A stretch of DNA of 64,000 nucleotides from Vibrio sp. AND4 (GCF_000171815.1 NZ_ABGR01000004.1:1-64000), one strand, 5' to 3'; numbered from the stretch's first letter, positions 1 through 8,534 are shown. Translations and numbers: made by a program. The notes: generated from the sequence alone by a model not told the origin.

Positions 1-6
1 CACCGC

Positions 7-1419
7 TTAGCGCATAAAGAATTTTTGCAGCGCTTTGATTGCCATACTACGTCTTTCCATCAAGATGCCCACACGTGGTAGCCATGTCGGAGTATTAAGA
101 ATGGTTTTGGCGTGACTGAATGTTCTAAACCCTTCCTCGCCATGATAGTGACCGATACCAGACTCACCAATACCACCGAATGGGGCATCTTCTGCACCGA
201 CATGTAAGACGGTATCATTCACTCCAACCCCACCACTGTGAGTGTGACGGGTAATGTGTTCTACAGTGCGCCTGTCATCTGACATAATGTAGAGTGCTAG
301 TGGGCGTTGATTCTGGTTGATATAGCTGATGACGTCTTGGATATCACGGTAAGGCTTGATGGGCATAAAAGGACCAAAAATCTCTTCCTGCATAATCGTC
401 ATCTCTTCCGATACATGAGTAACCAAGTGAGGGTACAATCGTCGCCCTTCTGTGCTTATCTCTGGCACAGTATGGATCTCGGCGCCTTTGTCTTTTGCAT
501 CTTTTAGCATCGCCTTTAAGCGATCGTACTGACGCTGGTTGATGATATGTGTAAAGCCTTGGCTCTTCTGACCTTTTAGGTACAGCTCTTCGAAACGTTG
601 CAGGAAGAGCGCGACAAACTCTTTCACTTTTCCCTCTGGGACAAAGGCATAATCTGGCGCAACACAAATTTGCCCAGCATTAATGCATTTACCAAACAGA
701 ATGGCATCAACCGCCTTGTTTAAGTTTGCATCCCCCGCCACGATGACTGGTGACTTACCGCCGAGCTCCAGCGTAATAGGCGTGAGATTTTGCGCCGCGG
801 CTCGGGCCACCGCGCGGCCAACATTGGTTGAACCAGTAAACAGTAGGTGATCAAACGGTAATTGACTGAATGCTTGAGCCACTTTGGCTTCGCCTTCCAC
901 AACCTCTATATCTTCAGGCAATACTCGACAAATCTCGGAAATGACCTTGTTGGTCATCGGTGTGAATTCACTGAGTTTGATCATAACTCGGTTACCAGCA
1001 GCCAGTGCCGTCACTAATGGCGATAAGCTGAGAATAACGGGGAAATTCCAAGGAGAGATGATCCCCACCACACCAACAGGTTGATACTCAACGGTGACTT
1101 TAGAGGGGGCAAGTAACAAACCAGCATGGCGACGACTTGGTTGACACCAACGATTGAGGCGCTTTAGGGTGTAGTTGATTTGAGCAACCGTCGGCAGCAC
1201 GTCCGTCATCGCCGAATCAAATTCAGAGCGGTAGCCAAAGTCAGCACTTAATGCTTCCACCAGCACCTGCTGATGATTCAAAATAGTCTGCTTGAGAAGG
1301 TTAAGCTTTTGCTTTCTCAGCGCCAAGCTTGGATAAGGTTCTTGGTTGTATGCCGTTTTGAGCTTATCCAATTTTTGTTGCAGCAAATGGCCTATCTCTA
1401 CATCGACGATCGCGTTCAT
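7..1419 (-). CDS. Coniferyl-type aldehyde dehydrogenase
   Basis: NAD(P)-dependent aldehyde dehydrogenase of the superfamily that oxidises aldehydes to acids; the closest subgroup by feel is coniferyl aldehyde dehydrogenase, but the physiological substrate cannot be read from sequence. Counting from the upstream ATG at 1437, the catalytic Glu is in LELGGKSP (about residue 224), the catalytic Cys in NAGQICVAP (about 258), and the cofactor-loop motif FTGSTNVGR is near 200-208. I prefer the ATG at 1419 because a strong AAGGAG lies 6 bases upstream; the ATG at 1437 lacks one. The resulting 470 residues are full family length. It stands alone, reading out of the window edge. Confidence 0.9.
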   Translation of the reverse strand: MNAIVDVEIGHLLQQKLDKLKTAYNQEPYPSLALRKQKLNLLKQTILNHQQVLVEALSADFGYRSEFDSAMTDVLPTVAQINYTLKRLNRWCQPSRRHAGLLLAPSKVTVEYQPVGVVGIISPWNFPVILSLSPLVTALAAGNRVMIKLSEFTPMTNKVISEICRVLPEDIEVVEGEAKVAQAFSQLPFDHLLFTGSTNVGRAVARAAAQNLTPITLELGGKSPVIVAGDANLNKAVDAILFGKCINAGQICVAPDYAFVPEGKVKEFVALFLQRFEELYLKGQKSQGFTHIINQRQYDRLKAMLKDAKDKGAEIHTVPEISTEGRRLYPHLVTHVSEEMTIMQEEIFGPFMPIKPYRDIQDVISYINQNQRPLALYIMSDDRRTVEHITRHTHSGGVGVNDTVLHVGAEDAPFGGIGESGIGHYHGEEGFRTFSHAKTILNTPTWLPRVGILMERRSMAIKALQKFFMR

Positions 1420-1547
1420 GCTTTTCTCCTTGTGCACCCGATAAAGAGTAATGTCGCACTTATGTACGATGCAAAGTTAACACAAGGGCAATACTCTTCC
1501 TATTAACGCAATAAGGAAGTTAGAGTTCGCACTCAGACTTGTTTTAG

Positions 1548-1958
1548 TTAAAGCGTGAGCCTCATTTTGTAGTAAGGAACATCTTCTTTATAAAAGCGCT
1601 CGCCTTCAACATGCATCCCAAACTTTTCATAGAAAGCCCGCGAGGACTCTCTCGCATCACACCAGAAATATTCAACAGGTGAAAACTTTAAGTTTTCTAA
1701 CACATACAGAATCATGGATGTTCCAACGCCCCGCCCCTGAAACTCTGGCAAAATAGCAAACTTGCGCAGTCGAGCTTGATTGTCATCTCGGTATATCGAC
1801 GCAGCACCAACCAATACGTTATCGACAAAGGCGCCTATGTGCTCTGCTTTTTCGTCCCCTTCGACTTTACAATGCTCAATGGGTTTATTCGCCCATAATA
1901 CTTGATGACGAATTGGCATCGCATCTTGCCAAGTGATCTTGTCTATTGTGATGTTCAT
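1548..1958 (-). CDS. GNAT family N-acetyltransferase
   Basis: Small acetyl-CoA-dependent N-acetyltransferase, 136 residues. The acetyl-CoA pyrophosphate-binding motif is visible as FQGRGVGTS near residues 73-81, followed by the typical C-terminal part ending in SSRAFYEKFGM. The acceptor substrate is unknown. It starts 3 bases after the stop of the upstream acetyltransferase gene, with GGAG in the end of that gene as the likely ribosome site, so the two are translationally linked in a Nudix-GNAT-GNAT operon. Confidence 0.88.
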   Translation of the reverse strand: MNITIDKITWQDAMPIRHQVLWANKPIEHCKVEGDEKAEHIGAFVDNVLVGAASIYRDDNQARLRKFAILPEFQGRGVGTSMILYVLENLKFSPVEYFWCDARESSRAFYEKFGMHVEGERFYKEDVPYYKMRLTL

Positions 1959-1961
1959 GAT

Positions 1962-2516
1962 TTATGGTTCTCCCAAACGTAATTCATAAATACCCAAACG
2001 CTGACTGGCATCGAGCGTCTCAAAGTCATGATCTATGTATTCCTTTAGTGTGGCACCCGCTCGCTCTGCAATTTTGATGCTTGGAATGTTGCCTTCGAGA
2101 CAATGAAATTGGATGACATTAACATTTCCTTTCTCTCGAATCAGTGGAACCAAAATCATCAGGACCTGATCGATAATTTGATAACCGCGCCCCTTCTCCG
2201 CTAACCAGTAGCCGATTTCCGTCGTTTTGCTTTGTATATCTAGGCCTTTGACACCAAGCACACCTACAAACTCTTGATTCAAATTTAACGCAAACCAGTA
2301 AGCATCGAGTGCATTTGAATAGATTCGATGAGAAATATACGCCACCGCTTCTCTACGGTTGGTAACCCAATCTGTCCAAGGTAGATATTGAGACAAGCTT
2401 TCTCGACTTTCATTAACCGCCAAGAGTAAAGAGACAGCATGCTTTGTGCTCAAGGGCTCAATTGAAATACTCGGCGAAATGAGCAGCGCTTGGTGTCGTT
2501 CATAACCCTGATACAT
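1962..2516 (-). CDS. RimJ/RimL-type GNAT acetyltransferase
   Basis: Acetyltransferase of the RimJ/RimL (Acetyltransf_3) type, 184 residues; members acetylate protein N-termini, other proteins or small molecules. Supporting stretches are GYWLAEKGRGYQI (strand plus acetyl-CoA loop, about residues 121-133), and FHCLEGNIPSIKIAERAGA, the usual N-x-x-S-x-x-x-x-E-x-x-G signature of this group. No target can be assigned. Middle gene of a three-gene minus-strand operon; 13 bases separate it from the Nudix gene upstream. Confidence 0.85.
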   Translation of the reverse strand: MYQGYERHQALLISPSISIEPLSTKHAVSLLLAVNESRESLSQYLPWTDWVTNRREAVAYISHRIYSNALDAYWFALNLNQEFVGVLGVKGLDIQSKTTEIGYWLAEKGRGYQIIDQVLMILVPLIREKGNVNVIQFHCLEGNIPSIKIAERAGATLKEYIDHDFETLDASQRLGIYELRLGEP

Positions 2517-2529
2517 AGTGAGTCCGTGT

Positions 2530-2982
2530 TTAGCTTTGCTTAATCAAAGTGAATGGCGTCGGTTTGTTTTCAACATAGTACTTCCACACGTGATCGTAAA
2601 GGTGATGTTGATTCGCAAATGGGGCAAGCTGCTTTGCTTCTTCCAATGAGCACCAATGATAGTCAGTGTGTTCGTGATTGAGCGACACCGCTTGATTCGG
2701 TTTGCAGAACAACACAAAACAAGGAAGAACCATGATTCGATTGTTGTGCGCATCGTAAAACTGTTCGAGAAAATCCGCGCTGTGAAGTTCTACACCGTCG
2801 ATTTGTGTTTCTTCCTTTAGCTCTCGTAGAATAGTTTGCCAGCCCGTTTCTCCTTCTTCGATGCCACCAGCAACATGACACCAATAGCCGCCTTTTACTC
2901 GCTTCAGTAACAGCATTTTTTTTATGCCGTCAAATTCAGAAATCACCACACCAGAAACATGCGTGGCTTGGATAGGAATCAT
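2530..2982 (-). CDS. Nudix hydrolase
   Basis: Hydrolase of nucleoside diphosphates linked to another moiety, 150 residues. The Nudix box runs from about residue 39 to 61 and contains GGIEEGE, then RELKEET with the metal-binding glutamates; the usual final Gly of the box is Gln here. The HYLYDHVWKYYV-like C-terminal end resembles the dATP/dihydroneopterin-triphosphate group, but the substrate cannot be decided. First gene of the operon with the two acetyltransferases. Confidence 0.88.
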   Translation of the reverse strand: MIPIQATHVSGVVISEFDGIKKMLLLKRVKGGYWCHVAGGIEEGETGWQTILRELKEETQIDGVELHSADFLEQFYDAHNNRIMVLPCFVLFCKPNQAVSLNHEHTDYHWCSLEEAKQLAPFANQHHLYDHVWKYYVENKPTPFTLIKQS

Positions 2983-3142
2983 AATCTTCTCCTCATAGTG
3001 GTATTGTGCATTTGTTATTTTTAGTCAGACAGCAACAGTTTAACTCGGTTTAAAAAGCCTTAGTATTTCAATGACAAGTTACTGAACTTTTAATTAAATT
3101 AGTATGTTAAAATGCGTTGTTCCGCAACAAACGAGCTGTAAG

Positions 3143-4036
3143 ATGCAAAATTCACTCAATTCTATGATCCCCATTGGCGCACGCTTTATGGTGTTGTCTG
3201 CTCTTGGTTTCGCACTGATGACCGCCACGGTAAAACACGTGAGCTTGTATGGCATTCCTTTATTTGAGATTGTTGCTGCCCGAGCGCTCGTTTCGTTGGT
3301 GATCAGCTATCTTGATGTCAAGCGCAAAGGCATCTCCATCTGGGGTAACAATAAGCCCCTGCTCTTTGCTCGCGGCGCTGTGGGCACCGTTGCCCTGGTA
3401 TGTGTATACTACTCGGTGACGACGCTCCCATTAGCAGAAGCCACCATTTTCCAGTACATTCACCCTGTATTTACTGCCTTACTTGCCGTTTTCTTCCTTA
3501 AAGAACGCATCCAGCTCTCTACATTTATTTGTATTGCTCTGTGTTTACTCGGCCTGTACATACTGGTGAGGCCAGAAACAGGACCAGACGCCGAACATGC
3601 CTTACCCCTGTTGAGTGTGATGATCGCTATCATCGGCGCACTAGGTAGCTCTGTGGCGTATGTGATTGTACGTAAGCTCAGCCAAACAGAGGACAGCTCC
3701 GTCATTATTTTTTACTTCCCGCTCGTCGCATTACCTGCATCGATTCTTTTGATGGGTGATCAATTCGTGATGCCGGATTTACACCTAACTATCATGTTGA
3801 TCTTGATCGGCGTGTTTACTCAGATCGGGCAACTGGGGTTAACGAAGGCGATGCAAACTCAAAATGCCAGCAAAGCCTCAGCGTACTCATACGTACAGAT
3901 TATTTTTTCTGTTGTTTTAGGGTTTATCTTCTTTGGTGAACAGCCCTCTTTCTGGACATACCTAGGGGGCACGATCATTGTCTCCGGGGCCTTGATTAAT
4001 GCCTTTGGTCAGCATTTCAGGTTATTAAGACGATAG
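3143..4036 (+). CDS. EamA/DMT family transporter
   Basis: Inner-membrane drug/metabolite transporter of the EamA type, two repeated five-helix halves giving about ten membrane segments. The first half contains EATIFQYIHPVFTALLAVFFLKER and the second the equivalent AYSYVQIIFSVVLGFIFFGE, the standard signature at the end of helix 3/4 and 8/9. Substrate unknown. An ATG exists at 3104, but the stretch it adds (thirteen residues) is not hydrophobic and has no ribosome site; the ATG at 3143 puts the first helix at the usual place. Transcribed divergently from the Nudix operon. Confidence 0.85.
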   Translation: MQNSLNSMIPIGARFMVLSALGFALMTATVKHVSLYGIPLFEIVAARALVSLVISYLDVKRKGISIWGNNKPLLFARGAVGTVALVCVYYSVTTLPLAEATIFQYIHPVFTALLAVFFLKERIQLSTFICIALCLLGLYILVRPETGPDAEHALPLLSVMIAIIGALGSSVAYVIVRKLSQTEDSSVIIFYFPLVALPASILLMGDQFVMPDLHLTIMLILIGVFTQIGQLGLTKAMQTQNASKASAYSYVQIIFSVVLGFIFFGEQPSFWTYLGGTIIVSGALINAFGQHFRLLRR

Positions 4037-4218
4037 GCATTTACGCTGATATACCGAAGCAAACTCTTGCCATTGAGAGTGATGCCAATATTGTATGAAT
4101 CACACAAATATTGATCATTTTTGTAACCAGGCAATCGTTTGTGTGATTCTGATCGCTTACAAAGCGTAATGATAACTTTAGTATTTTCGCGAACTCCATT
4201 ATAAGGTATTGCGTACTA

Positions 4219-5583
4219 ATGAAATACATTAAAACACCTCTTGCTCTCCTGATTGGCACCGCACTATTAAGTGGTTGCAACGACGACACTGAATACGTCA
4301 ATGTGCAGCCTAAAGACGTGAAGATTGCCACGTATAACCTTTCCTTTGATCGCAGTACTTTTGAAGACCTCGTTGCAGAAATGCAAGTTGAACCCGCAAA
4401 GCAAACTGAACTTGTTACCGCTTACCTTGATGGCAGTATTGCAGACGCAGACAAAACGATGGCAGAGAAAGTCATTCAAATCCGAAATGTTGCAGCCATT
4501 ATTCAGAAGAACCGCCCAGATGTTCTTATGATGGCGGAATACAATAACGATGGCACTGGCAAAGATAAAGTGGCGTTAGAAGGCTTCCAGAAAAACTACT
4601 TATCCGTAGCACAAAGCCTTGAAGGCGCAGGCGGAACAGCTGATCTGGAGCCAATCGAGTACCCTTACACTGAGTCTTACGCGACGAACACTGGTCTGAA
4701 TAGCGGCCTTGACCTGGACAACAACGGCATTGCCAGTCAGCTTCCTGGTGATGCTTGGGGCTTTGGCTTTTACCACGGTCAATACGCATTCGCGTTAATG
4801 TCTAGATACGAAATAGACACGGCAAACACTCGTACTTTCCAAGCGTTTAAATGGAAAGACATGGAAGGTGCGGTGACCCCCACTATTACCATTTGTGATG
4901 GTTCACAAACGATCCCAGATGGCATGAAATGTGGTGACGATTGGTATACGCCTCAAGAGTGGGATGTCGTCCGCCTCTCCTCTAAAAACCATGTCGATGC
5001 ACCAATTATCATCCCTACCGAAAATGGTGATGAAGTGATTCACCTATTGATGTCTCACCCTACGCCACCAGTATTCGATCCGGGCAAAAACAAAGTACAA
5101 AACGGTGCCGAAGTTGAGTTTTGGCATCACTATGTACAAGGCAAAGATTATTTTTACGATGACGCGGGCAACAAAGGCGGCCTTGCTGACGGTGCGAAGT
5201 TTGTGATGATGGGCGACCAAAACCTTGACCCACTGGATGGCGATGGCTTTAGTGACATCATGCAAGCTTTTCACAATGACCCATTGGTAAACCAAGATGT
5301 GATGAATGGTGAGCTCTACCCAACTAGCTATGGCGCCGCAGAACACGCGGTGGATAAAAACTCAACTCACCCAATTCCAAATCGCATCACGTCTACGTTT
5401 GGTCTTGGTGTTGACTACGCAATGCCATCAGCAAACCTAAATATTGTCGATTCTGGGGTTTACTGGGCGGCATCATATGAAATAGGTCGTAAGCTGTTTA
5501 ACGACAGTCGTATCGGCAAATACGGCAATGGCAAAGATGTGTCTTCTGACCACCGTATGGTTTGGATCAAAGCGCAATTTTAA
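4219..5583 (+). CDS. Endonuclease/exonuclease/phosphatase-family lipoprotein
   Basis: Lipoprotein of 454 residues with a lipobox LLSGC (acylated Cys 20), so it is anchored on the periplasmic face of a membrane. The mature part has the order of metal and catalytic motifs of the endonuclease/exonuclease/phosphatase superfamily: ATYNLSF (Asn 40), MMAEYNN (Glu), LLMSHPTPP (His), MMGDQNLDP (Asp/Asn) and the final SSDHRMVW. Members include DNases, sphingomyelinases and phosphoesterases; the substrate here is not determined. ATG follows AAGG at a usual distance. A terminator lies directly downstream. Confidence 0.85.
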   Translation: MKYIKTPLALLIGTALLSGCNDDTEYVNVQPKDVKIATYNLSFDRSTFEDLVAEMQVEPAKQTELVTAYLDGSIADADKTMAEKVIQIRNVAAIIQKNRPDVLMMAEYNNDGTGKDKVALEGFQKNYLSVAQSLEGAGGTADLEPIEYPYTESYATNTGLNSGLDLDNNGIASQLPGDAWGFGFYHGQYAFALMSRYEIDTANTRTFQAFKWKDMEGAVTPTITICDGSQTIPDGMKCGDDWYTPQEWDVVRLSSKNHVDAPIIIPTENGDEVIHLLMSHPTPPVFDPGKNKVQNGAEVEFWHHYVQGKDYFYDDAGNKGGLADGAKFVMMGDQNLDPLDGDGFSDIMQAFHNDPLVNQDVMNGELYPTSYGAAEHAVDKNSTHPIPNRITSTFGLGVDYAMPSANLNIVDSGVYWAASYEIGRKLFNDSRIGKYGNGKDVSSDHRMVWIKAQF

Positions 5584-5612
5584 ATCCAACGCATCTTGAA
5601 TTCAGATACAAT

Positions 5613-5642
5613 CAAGCCTCGGTGTTCATGCCGGGGCTTTTG
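5613..5642 (+). terminator. Intrinsic terminator after the lipoprotein gene
   Basis: Stem AAGCCTCGG / CCGGGGCTT with one G-U pair and an eight-base loop, followed by TTTTG, 30 bases after the stop codon of the phosphatase-type lipoprotein gene. Confidence 0.8.
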
Positions 5643-5648
5643 TTGGTT

Positions 5649-5775
5649 AAGGCAGTTTTTGGATAAAGCCGTTTTTTTAAGGCCATTGTTTTTTAACGAA
5701 GTTGTTTTTTAAGCTGCTGTTTTTTCTAAAACCGTTACTTGTTAAGGGAACTGTTTATCAGGGCGACTGTTTATT
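5649..5775. repeat. Degenerate 16-bp tandem repeat
   Basis: About eight successive units of 14-17 bases, each starting AAGG/AAGC/AACG and ending in a T run (for example AAGGCCATTGTTTTTT, AACGAAGTTGTTTTTT, AAGGGAACTGTTTATC, AGGGCGACTGTTTATT). The array fills the space between the lipoprotein terminator and the convergent PAP2 gene. Function unknown. Confidence 0.6.
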
Positions 5776-5795
5776 ACGACCATCGCTGATTTAGA

Positions 5796-6335
5796 CTACC
5801 AGCGGTACGTCAATGAAACACCCATATCTTCATTTGTCACCCAAGGCACAAGCTGAACATTGTCATCGTATGCATCTGTAAATACATACGCACTCAAAGT
5901 ACCAAGGGCTGCACCAGCAAGTACATCTCGCCAATGATGTTTCTTTGCCTCTACACGACCGACACCAACCAACGCCGCCACACCGTATGCAGGAAAGCCC
6001 GCTTCCCATCCATAACGTAAATAAAGGTGAGTCGCCGAAGCAAAAGCGTTAGCCGTATGGTTTGAAGGAAAGCTGTCATTGCCGCTTTTATCAGGGCGCT
6101 CGGCATCGATTGTTGTTTTGCCAATCAAACCGATTCCTGATGCAGCACCAATACTAAACCCAGCTTGCCAAAAGCCTTCCCAATCCCCTTTGTATGCTGG
6201 GACTGCCGCCGCTGTTGCCACTAAACCATAGGCACCGATATCGGTGAGCACATCCCAATCTTGGTCACTCATCGCTTTCACAGACTGAGCACTAAAAATA
6301 GAGACGAAACCAATTAAACGTACAACGTTATTCAT
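5796..6335 (-). CDS. PAP2-family phosphatase, periplasmic
   Basis: Type 2 phosphatidic-acid-phosphatase family enzyme of 179 residues. All three signature motifs are present: K-x6-RP in KTTIDAERP, PSNH in FPSNHTANA (PSGH in most members) and R-x5-H-x3-D in GRVEAKKHHWRD, giving the two catalytic His. The N-terminus MNNVVRLIGFVSIFSAQ...VKA looks like a signal peptide, and further hydrophobic segments suggest a membrane-associated enzyme acting on lipid or undecaprenyl phosphates. A TTG at 6347 could extend it by four residues; the ATG at 6335 is preferred. Confidence 0.85.
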   Translation of the reverse strand: MNNVVRLIGFVSIFSAQSVKAMSDQDWDVLTDIGAYGLVATAAAVPAYKGDWEGFWQAGFSIGAASGIGLIGKTTIDAERPDKSGNDSFPSNHTANAFASATHLYLRYGWEAGFPAYGVAALVGVGRVEAKKHHWRDVLAGAALGTLSAYVFTDAYDDNVQLVPWVTNEDMGVSLTYRW

Positions 6336-6457
6336 TAATACAACCAATTAGAATTTATATATTCGTGAAATCATGATAGCACTCGGCGCTATTCAACTGG
6401 GTACTGTAACCGTTGAAACGTGAATTGATCGTGAAATCTAAACAACAACATCGGGGG

Positions 6458-6482
6458 GCTAACTTGCTCTGTACAAGCTAGC
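6458..6482. other. Hairpin between rarD-like and PAP2 genes
   Basis: Near-perfect inverted repeat GCTAACTTG / CAAGCTAGC with a seven-base loop in the 160-base space between two minus-strand genes. No T run on either side, so not a typical terminator; it may be an RNA end or a binding site. Confidence 0.3.
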
Positions 6483-6507
6483 ACTATCAATCTAGAGGTT
6501 GTGTTGA

Positions 6508-7413
6508 CTACATTGTGTGGTCAGCAAGTCTTTTTCGTTTTGATATCTTGGCTACCCCTTCAAAAATCGAAAACAAAAGACCAACCCAGATAAAAGCAAA
6601 CGTCACCGCTTTTACGCTATCAAATAGCTCACCAAAAACCATAACCGCCAACACAAACTGTAGGCTTGGCTCAATGTATTGCATGAGCCCAACCGTAGAC
6701 AAGTTTGTAATTCGAATTGCGATTGAGTAGAAAATCAGCGGTAGAATCGTCACCGGAGCGCTGCCTAAATAGAGCATGAGGGTTGTTATATCGACCATAG
6801 AAGCCAACTCTCCTGCCGTTAATTGTTTAACTATGAGGTAAACAAGGGCAATTGGCGTTAACACTAATGCTTCAATAAACAGTGTTGTACTCCAATCAAA
6901 GTTAATCTTCTTCTTAAACAGACCATATAGAGAGAAAAATAACCCCATTGTCAGCGCCACCAGCGGTAATTGGCCGTACTGGAAAACCTGATATAAGACG
7001 CCAACCGCCGCCAAAAGAATCGCAACAAACTGCCCTTTAGATAGCTTGTCGCCTAAAATAAACACACCCAGTGCGACAGAAACAAGCGGACCAATAAAGA
7101 AACCCAAACTTGCATCAATCACTCGGTTATTCGTGAGCGCCCAGGTAAAGGCAACCCAAGAAATACACATAAGGCTACTGGCGACATACGTATACCAAAG
7201 TGATTTCTTATCTTGCCAAACCGCAGACCATTTCGGCATATGACGTGTTACGACCAGAACGATAACAGCTCCTACAGGCACCGATCCAATCACACGTAAC
7301 GCCAACAATTCGTCCATCGATGCATTGGGTAGAAAGCGATAGTAAATAGGCAACAATCCCCAAATCACAAAGGACAATGCAGCCATTAAGTTGCCGTAAA
7401 GGTTGTTGTTCAT
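6508..7413 (-). CDS. rarD: RarD-like EamA transporter
   Basis: Inner-membrane transporter of the RarD branch of EamA proteins, 301 residues with about ten predicted helices. The N-terminus (ALSFVIWGLLPIYYRFL, then DELLALRVIGS) is the characteristic RarD start. E. coli RarD is named after a chloramphenicol-sensitivity phenotype; the true substrate is not known. The start ATG at 7413 lies about ten bases after a hairpin plus T run that looks like an intrinsic terminator, so expression may be controlled by attenuation (see the separate entry). Confidence 0.85.
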   Translation of the reverse strand: MNNNLYGNLMAALSFVIWGLLPIYYRFLPNASMDELLALRVIGSVPVGAVIVLVVTRHMPKWSAVWQDKKSLWYTYVASSLMCISWVAFTWALTNNRVIDASLGFFIGPLVSVALGVFILGDKLSKGQFVAILLAAVGVLYQVFQYGQLPLVALTMGLFFSLYGLFKKKINFDWSTTLFIEALVLTPIALVYLIVKQLTAGELASMVDITTLMLYLGSAPVTILPLIFYSIAIRITNLSTVGLMQYIEPSLQFVLAVMVFGELFDSVKAVTFAFIWVGLLFSIFEGVAKISKRKRLADHTM

Positions 7414-7425
7414 AACTCGCTCAAC

Positions 7426-7540
7426 TTAAAAAGTGACGCGATTTTGTCGCGTTAAGTCGGTTTGTAAGGTGAATTTGAGAGCACAGATCAGCGGTGCATG
7501 ACAAAGCACTGAATCACTGCTGAAACTCTCACCCCGCGTA
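7426..7540 (-). promoter_or_regulatory. Candidate attenuator leader of the rarD-like gene
   Basis: On the minus strand, a folded block (outer GAGAG/CTCTC at 7530-7477, inner CAGCAGTG/CAGCGGTG) is followed by a terminator-like hairpin ACGCGA-CAAAA-TCGCGT (7452-7436) and CACTTTTT, ending about 15 bases before the rarD ATG. An ACGCG at 7539-7535 in the leader could compete for the terminator's 3' arm. The arrangement, structure then terminator then start, is that of a riboswitch or attenuator; I do not recognise a known class. Confidence 0.4.
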
Positions 7541-7732
7541 GGATTCAACAAACCCTCAAGAAAAACAATCAAAATGTAGCAAAATCTGAATATTTGAAGA
7601 TTGTGTATCCTCTTTTCAATGCAGCACACCCTGAAGTTACTTGGAGCCATCTGTAAAACGAATAGTATCGATAAGGAAAATATAGAGTTATAATCCCCCT
7701 ATTTAGGGTCGAACCACCATAAAGATTCACTG

Positions 7733-7749
7733 TTGGCACCCTAGTAGCT
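7733..7749 (+). promoter_or_regulatory. Sigma-54-type promoter of the pilin gene
   Basis: TTGGCACC-CTAG-TAGCT: a perfect TTGGCAC -24 element, GG and GC exactly ten bases apart, and one mismatch in the -12 element (TAGCT for TTGCT). It would start transcription near 7761, about 110 bases before the pilin ATG. Confidence 0.55.
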
Positions 7750-7872
7750 GACGGTCCAGTAAGTAAAGATCGAGTAACGAAAGATGTCTAGATGGATGGA
7801 TTTCAGAAATCTACCGCTCCACAGAATGCAAGAGCATTAGGCTATCGAACCAAACTAACTTAAAAATGGTTT

Positions 7873-8415
7873 ATGAAAAGAAAATCAGGTTTTACATTAA
7901 TTAATCTTGTTGCAGTTATCGTATTTGTCAGCATTCTTGCTGTCACCGCTGCGCCACGCTTCTTAAACATTCAAGATGACGCCCGCGAGGCACACTTAGA
8001 GGGAATGAAAGGTGCGATAGCATCAGGCTTAGGGATGGGCTACAGGAAGATGGTGGCTGATGGTTTAGCAGAATATCGTTACGTCTCGAACATGAATTCT
8101 GACAGCAGCGAAACGCCCACTATCCCCGCAATGAGCCTTCCATTTCCCGGCTGCGAAATCAACGGAAGTAAGCATTGCGCTTTCCGCTACGGTTATGCTG
8201 ATGCCGATGAATCAAGCCTGAGCATTCTCGTACCAGAATTAAGCGCTCAACACGGAAAAAGTGATTGGCATATCGAGTCTAATAAAAATGAACTCACGAC
8301 TTACATTTATGCAAGAGACGACGAAAGATCCGACTCGACTCAGTGCACAATCAAATATACGCCTCCAGCAAATCTAGGTGACGGGTATACGTTAGAAATT
8401 TTGCCTTGCTCTTAA
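7873..8415 (+). CDS. MSHA-like type IV pilin / pseudopilin
   Basis: Type IV pilin-like subunit, 180 residues. The prepilin-peptidase site is KRKSG^[12 protein letters not shown]: a short basic leader, Gly, Phe, then a hydrophobic helix. [17 protein letters not shown] after the helix resembles MSHA pilins. Four Cys remain ([15 protein letters not shown]...LPC), compatible with a C-terminal disulfide loop. The residue at +5 is Asn where nearly all pilins have Glu, which matters for assembly and methylation. No assembly genes are adjacent, so it would rely on machinery encoded elsewhere or be a minor pilin. A sigma-54-like promoter precedes it. Confidence 0.8.
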   Translation: MKRKSGFTLINLVAVIVFVSILAVTAAPRFLNIQDDAREAHLEGMKGAIASGLGMGYRKMVADGLAEYRYVSNMNSDSSETPTIPAMSLPFPGCEINGSKHCAFRYGYADADESSLSILVPELSAQHGKSDWHIESNKNELTTYIYARDDERSDSTQCTIKYTPPANLGDGYTLEILPCS

Positions 8416-8495
8416 TGACTTTACCTTGGCCTTAATAACTTTACCTTGGCCTTATCATCTTCTTGCTCTCAATGATCTTATCTTGCTCTCAATAA
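8400..8495. repeat. Degenerate ~20-bp tandem repeat at pilin 3' end
   Basis: Five imperfect units beginning CCTTG(G/C)(C/T)CTTAAT or CTTGCTCTCAAT, with spacers like AACTTTA/GATCTTA, starting inside the last codons of the pilin gene and continuing to the terminator. Several units carry their own TAA/TAAT. Confidence 0.65.
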
Positions 8496-8497
8496 AG

Positions 8498-8527
8498 AAA
8501 AAAGGCTGCCAATTTGGCAGCCTTTTT
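8498..8527. terminator. Bidirectional terminator, pilin / cheV
   Basis: GGCTGCC-AATTT-GGCAGCC stem flanked by an A run on the left and a T run on the right, between two convergent genes; works in both directions. Confidence 0.9.
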
Positions 8528-8534
8528 CGTTTCC

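Larger units (their letters stand above)
7414..7872. other. Divergent intergenic region, rarD / pilin
   Basis: 459 bases without a convincing gene. It holds the rarD leader on one side and, on the other, a sigma-54-like promoter at 7733-7749 for the pilin gene. A TATAAT at 7689-7694 has no good -35 partner. Confidence 0.6.

Noticed and set aside
7426..7650. Open frame of 74 codons upstream of the rarD-like gene
   Set aside because: It overlaps the folded leader, has no ribosome site or recognisable sequence, and is better explained as untranslated RNA.
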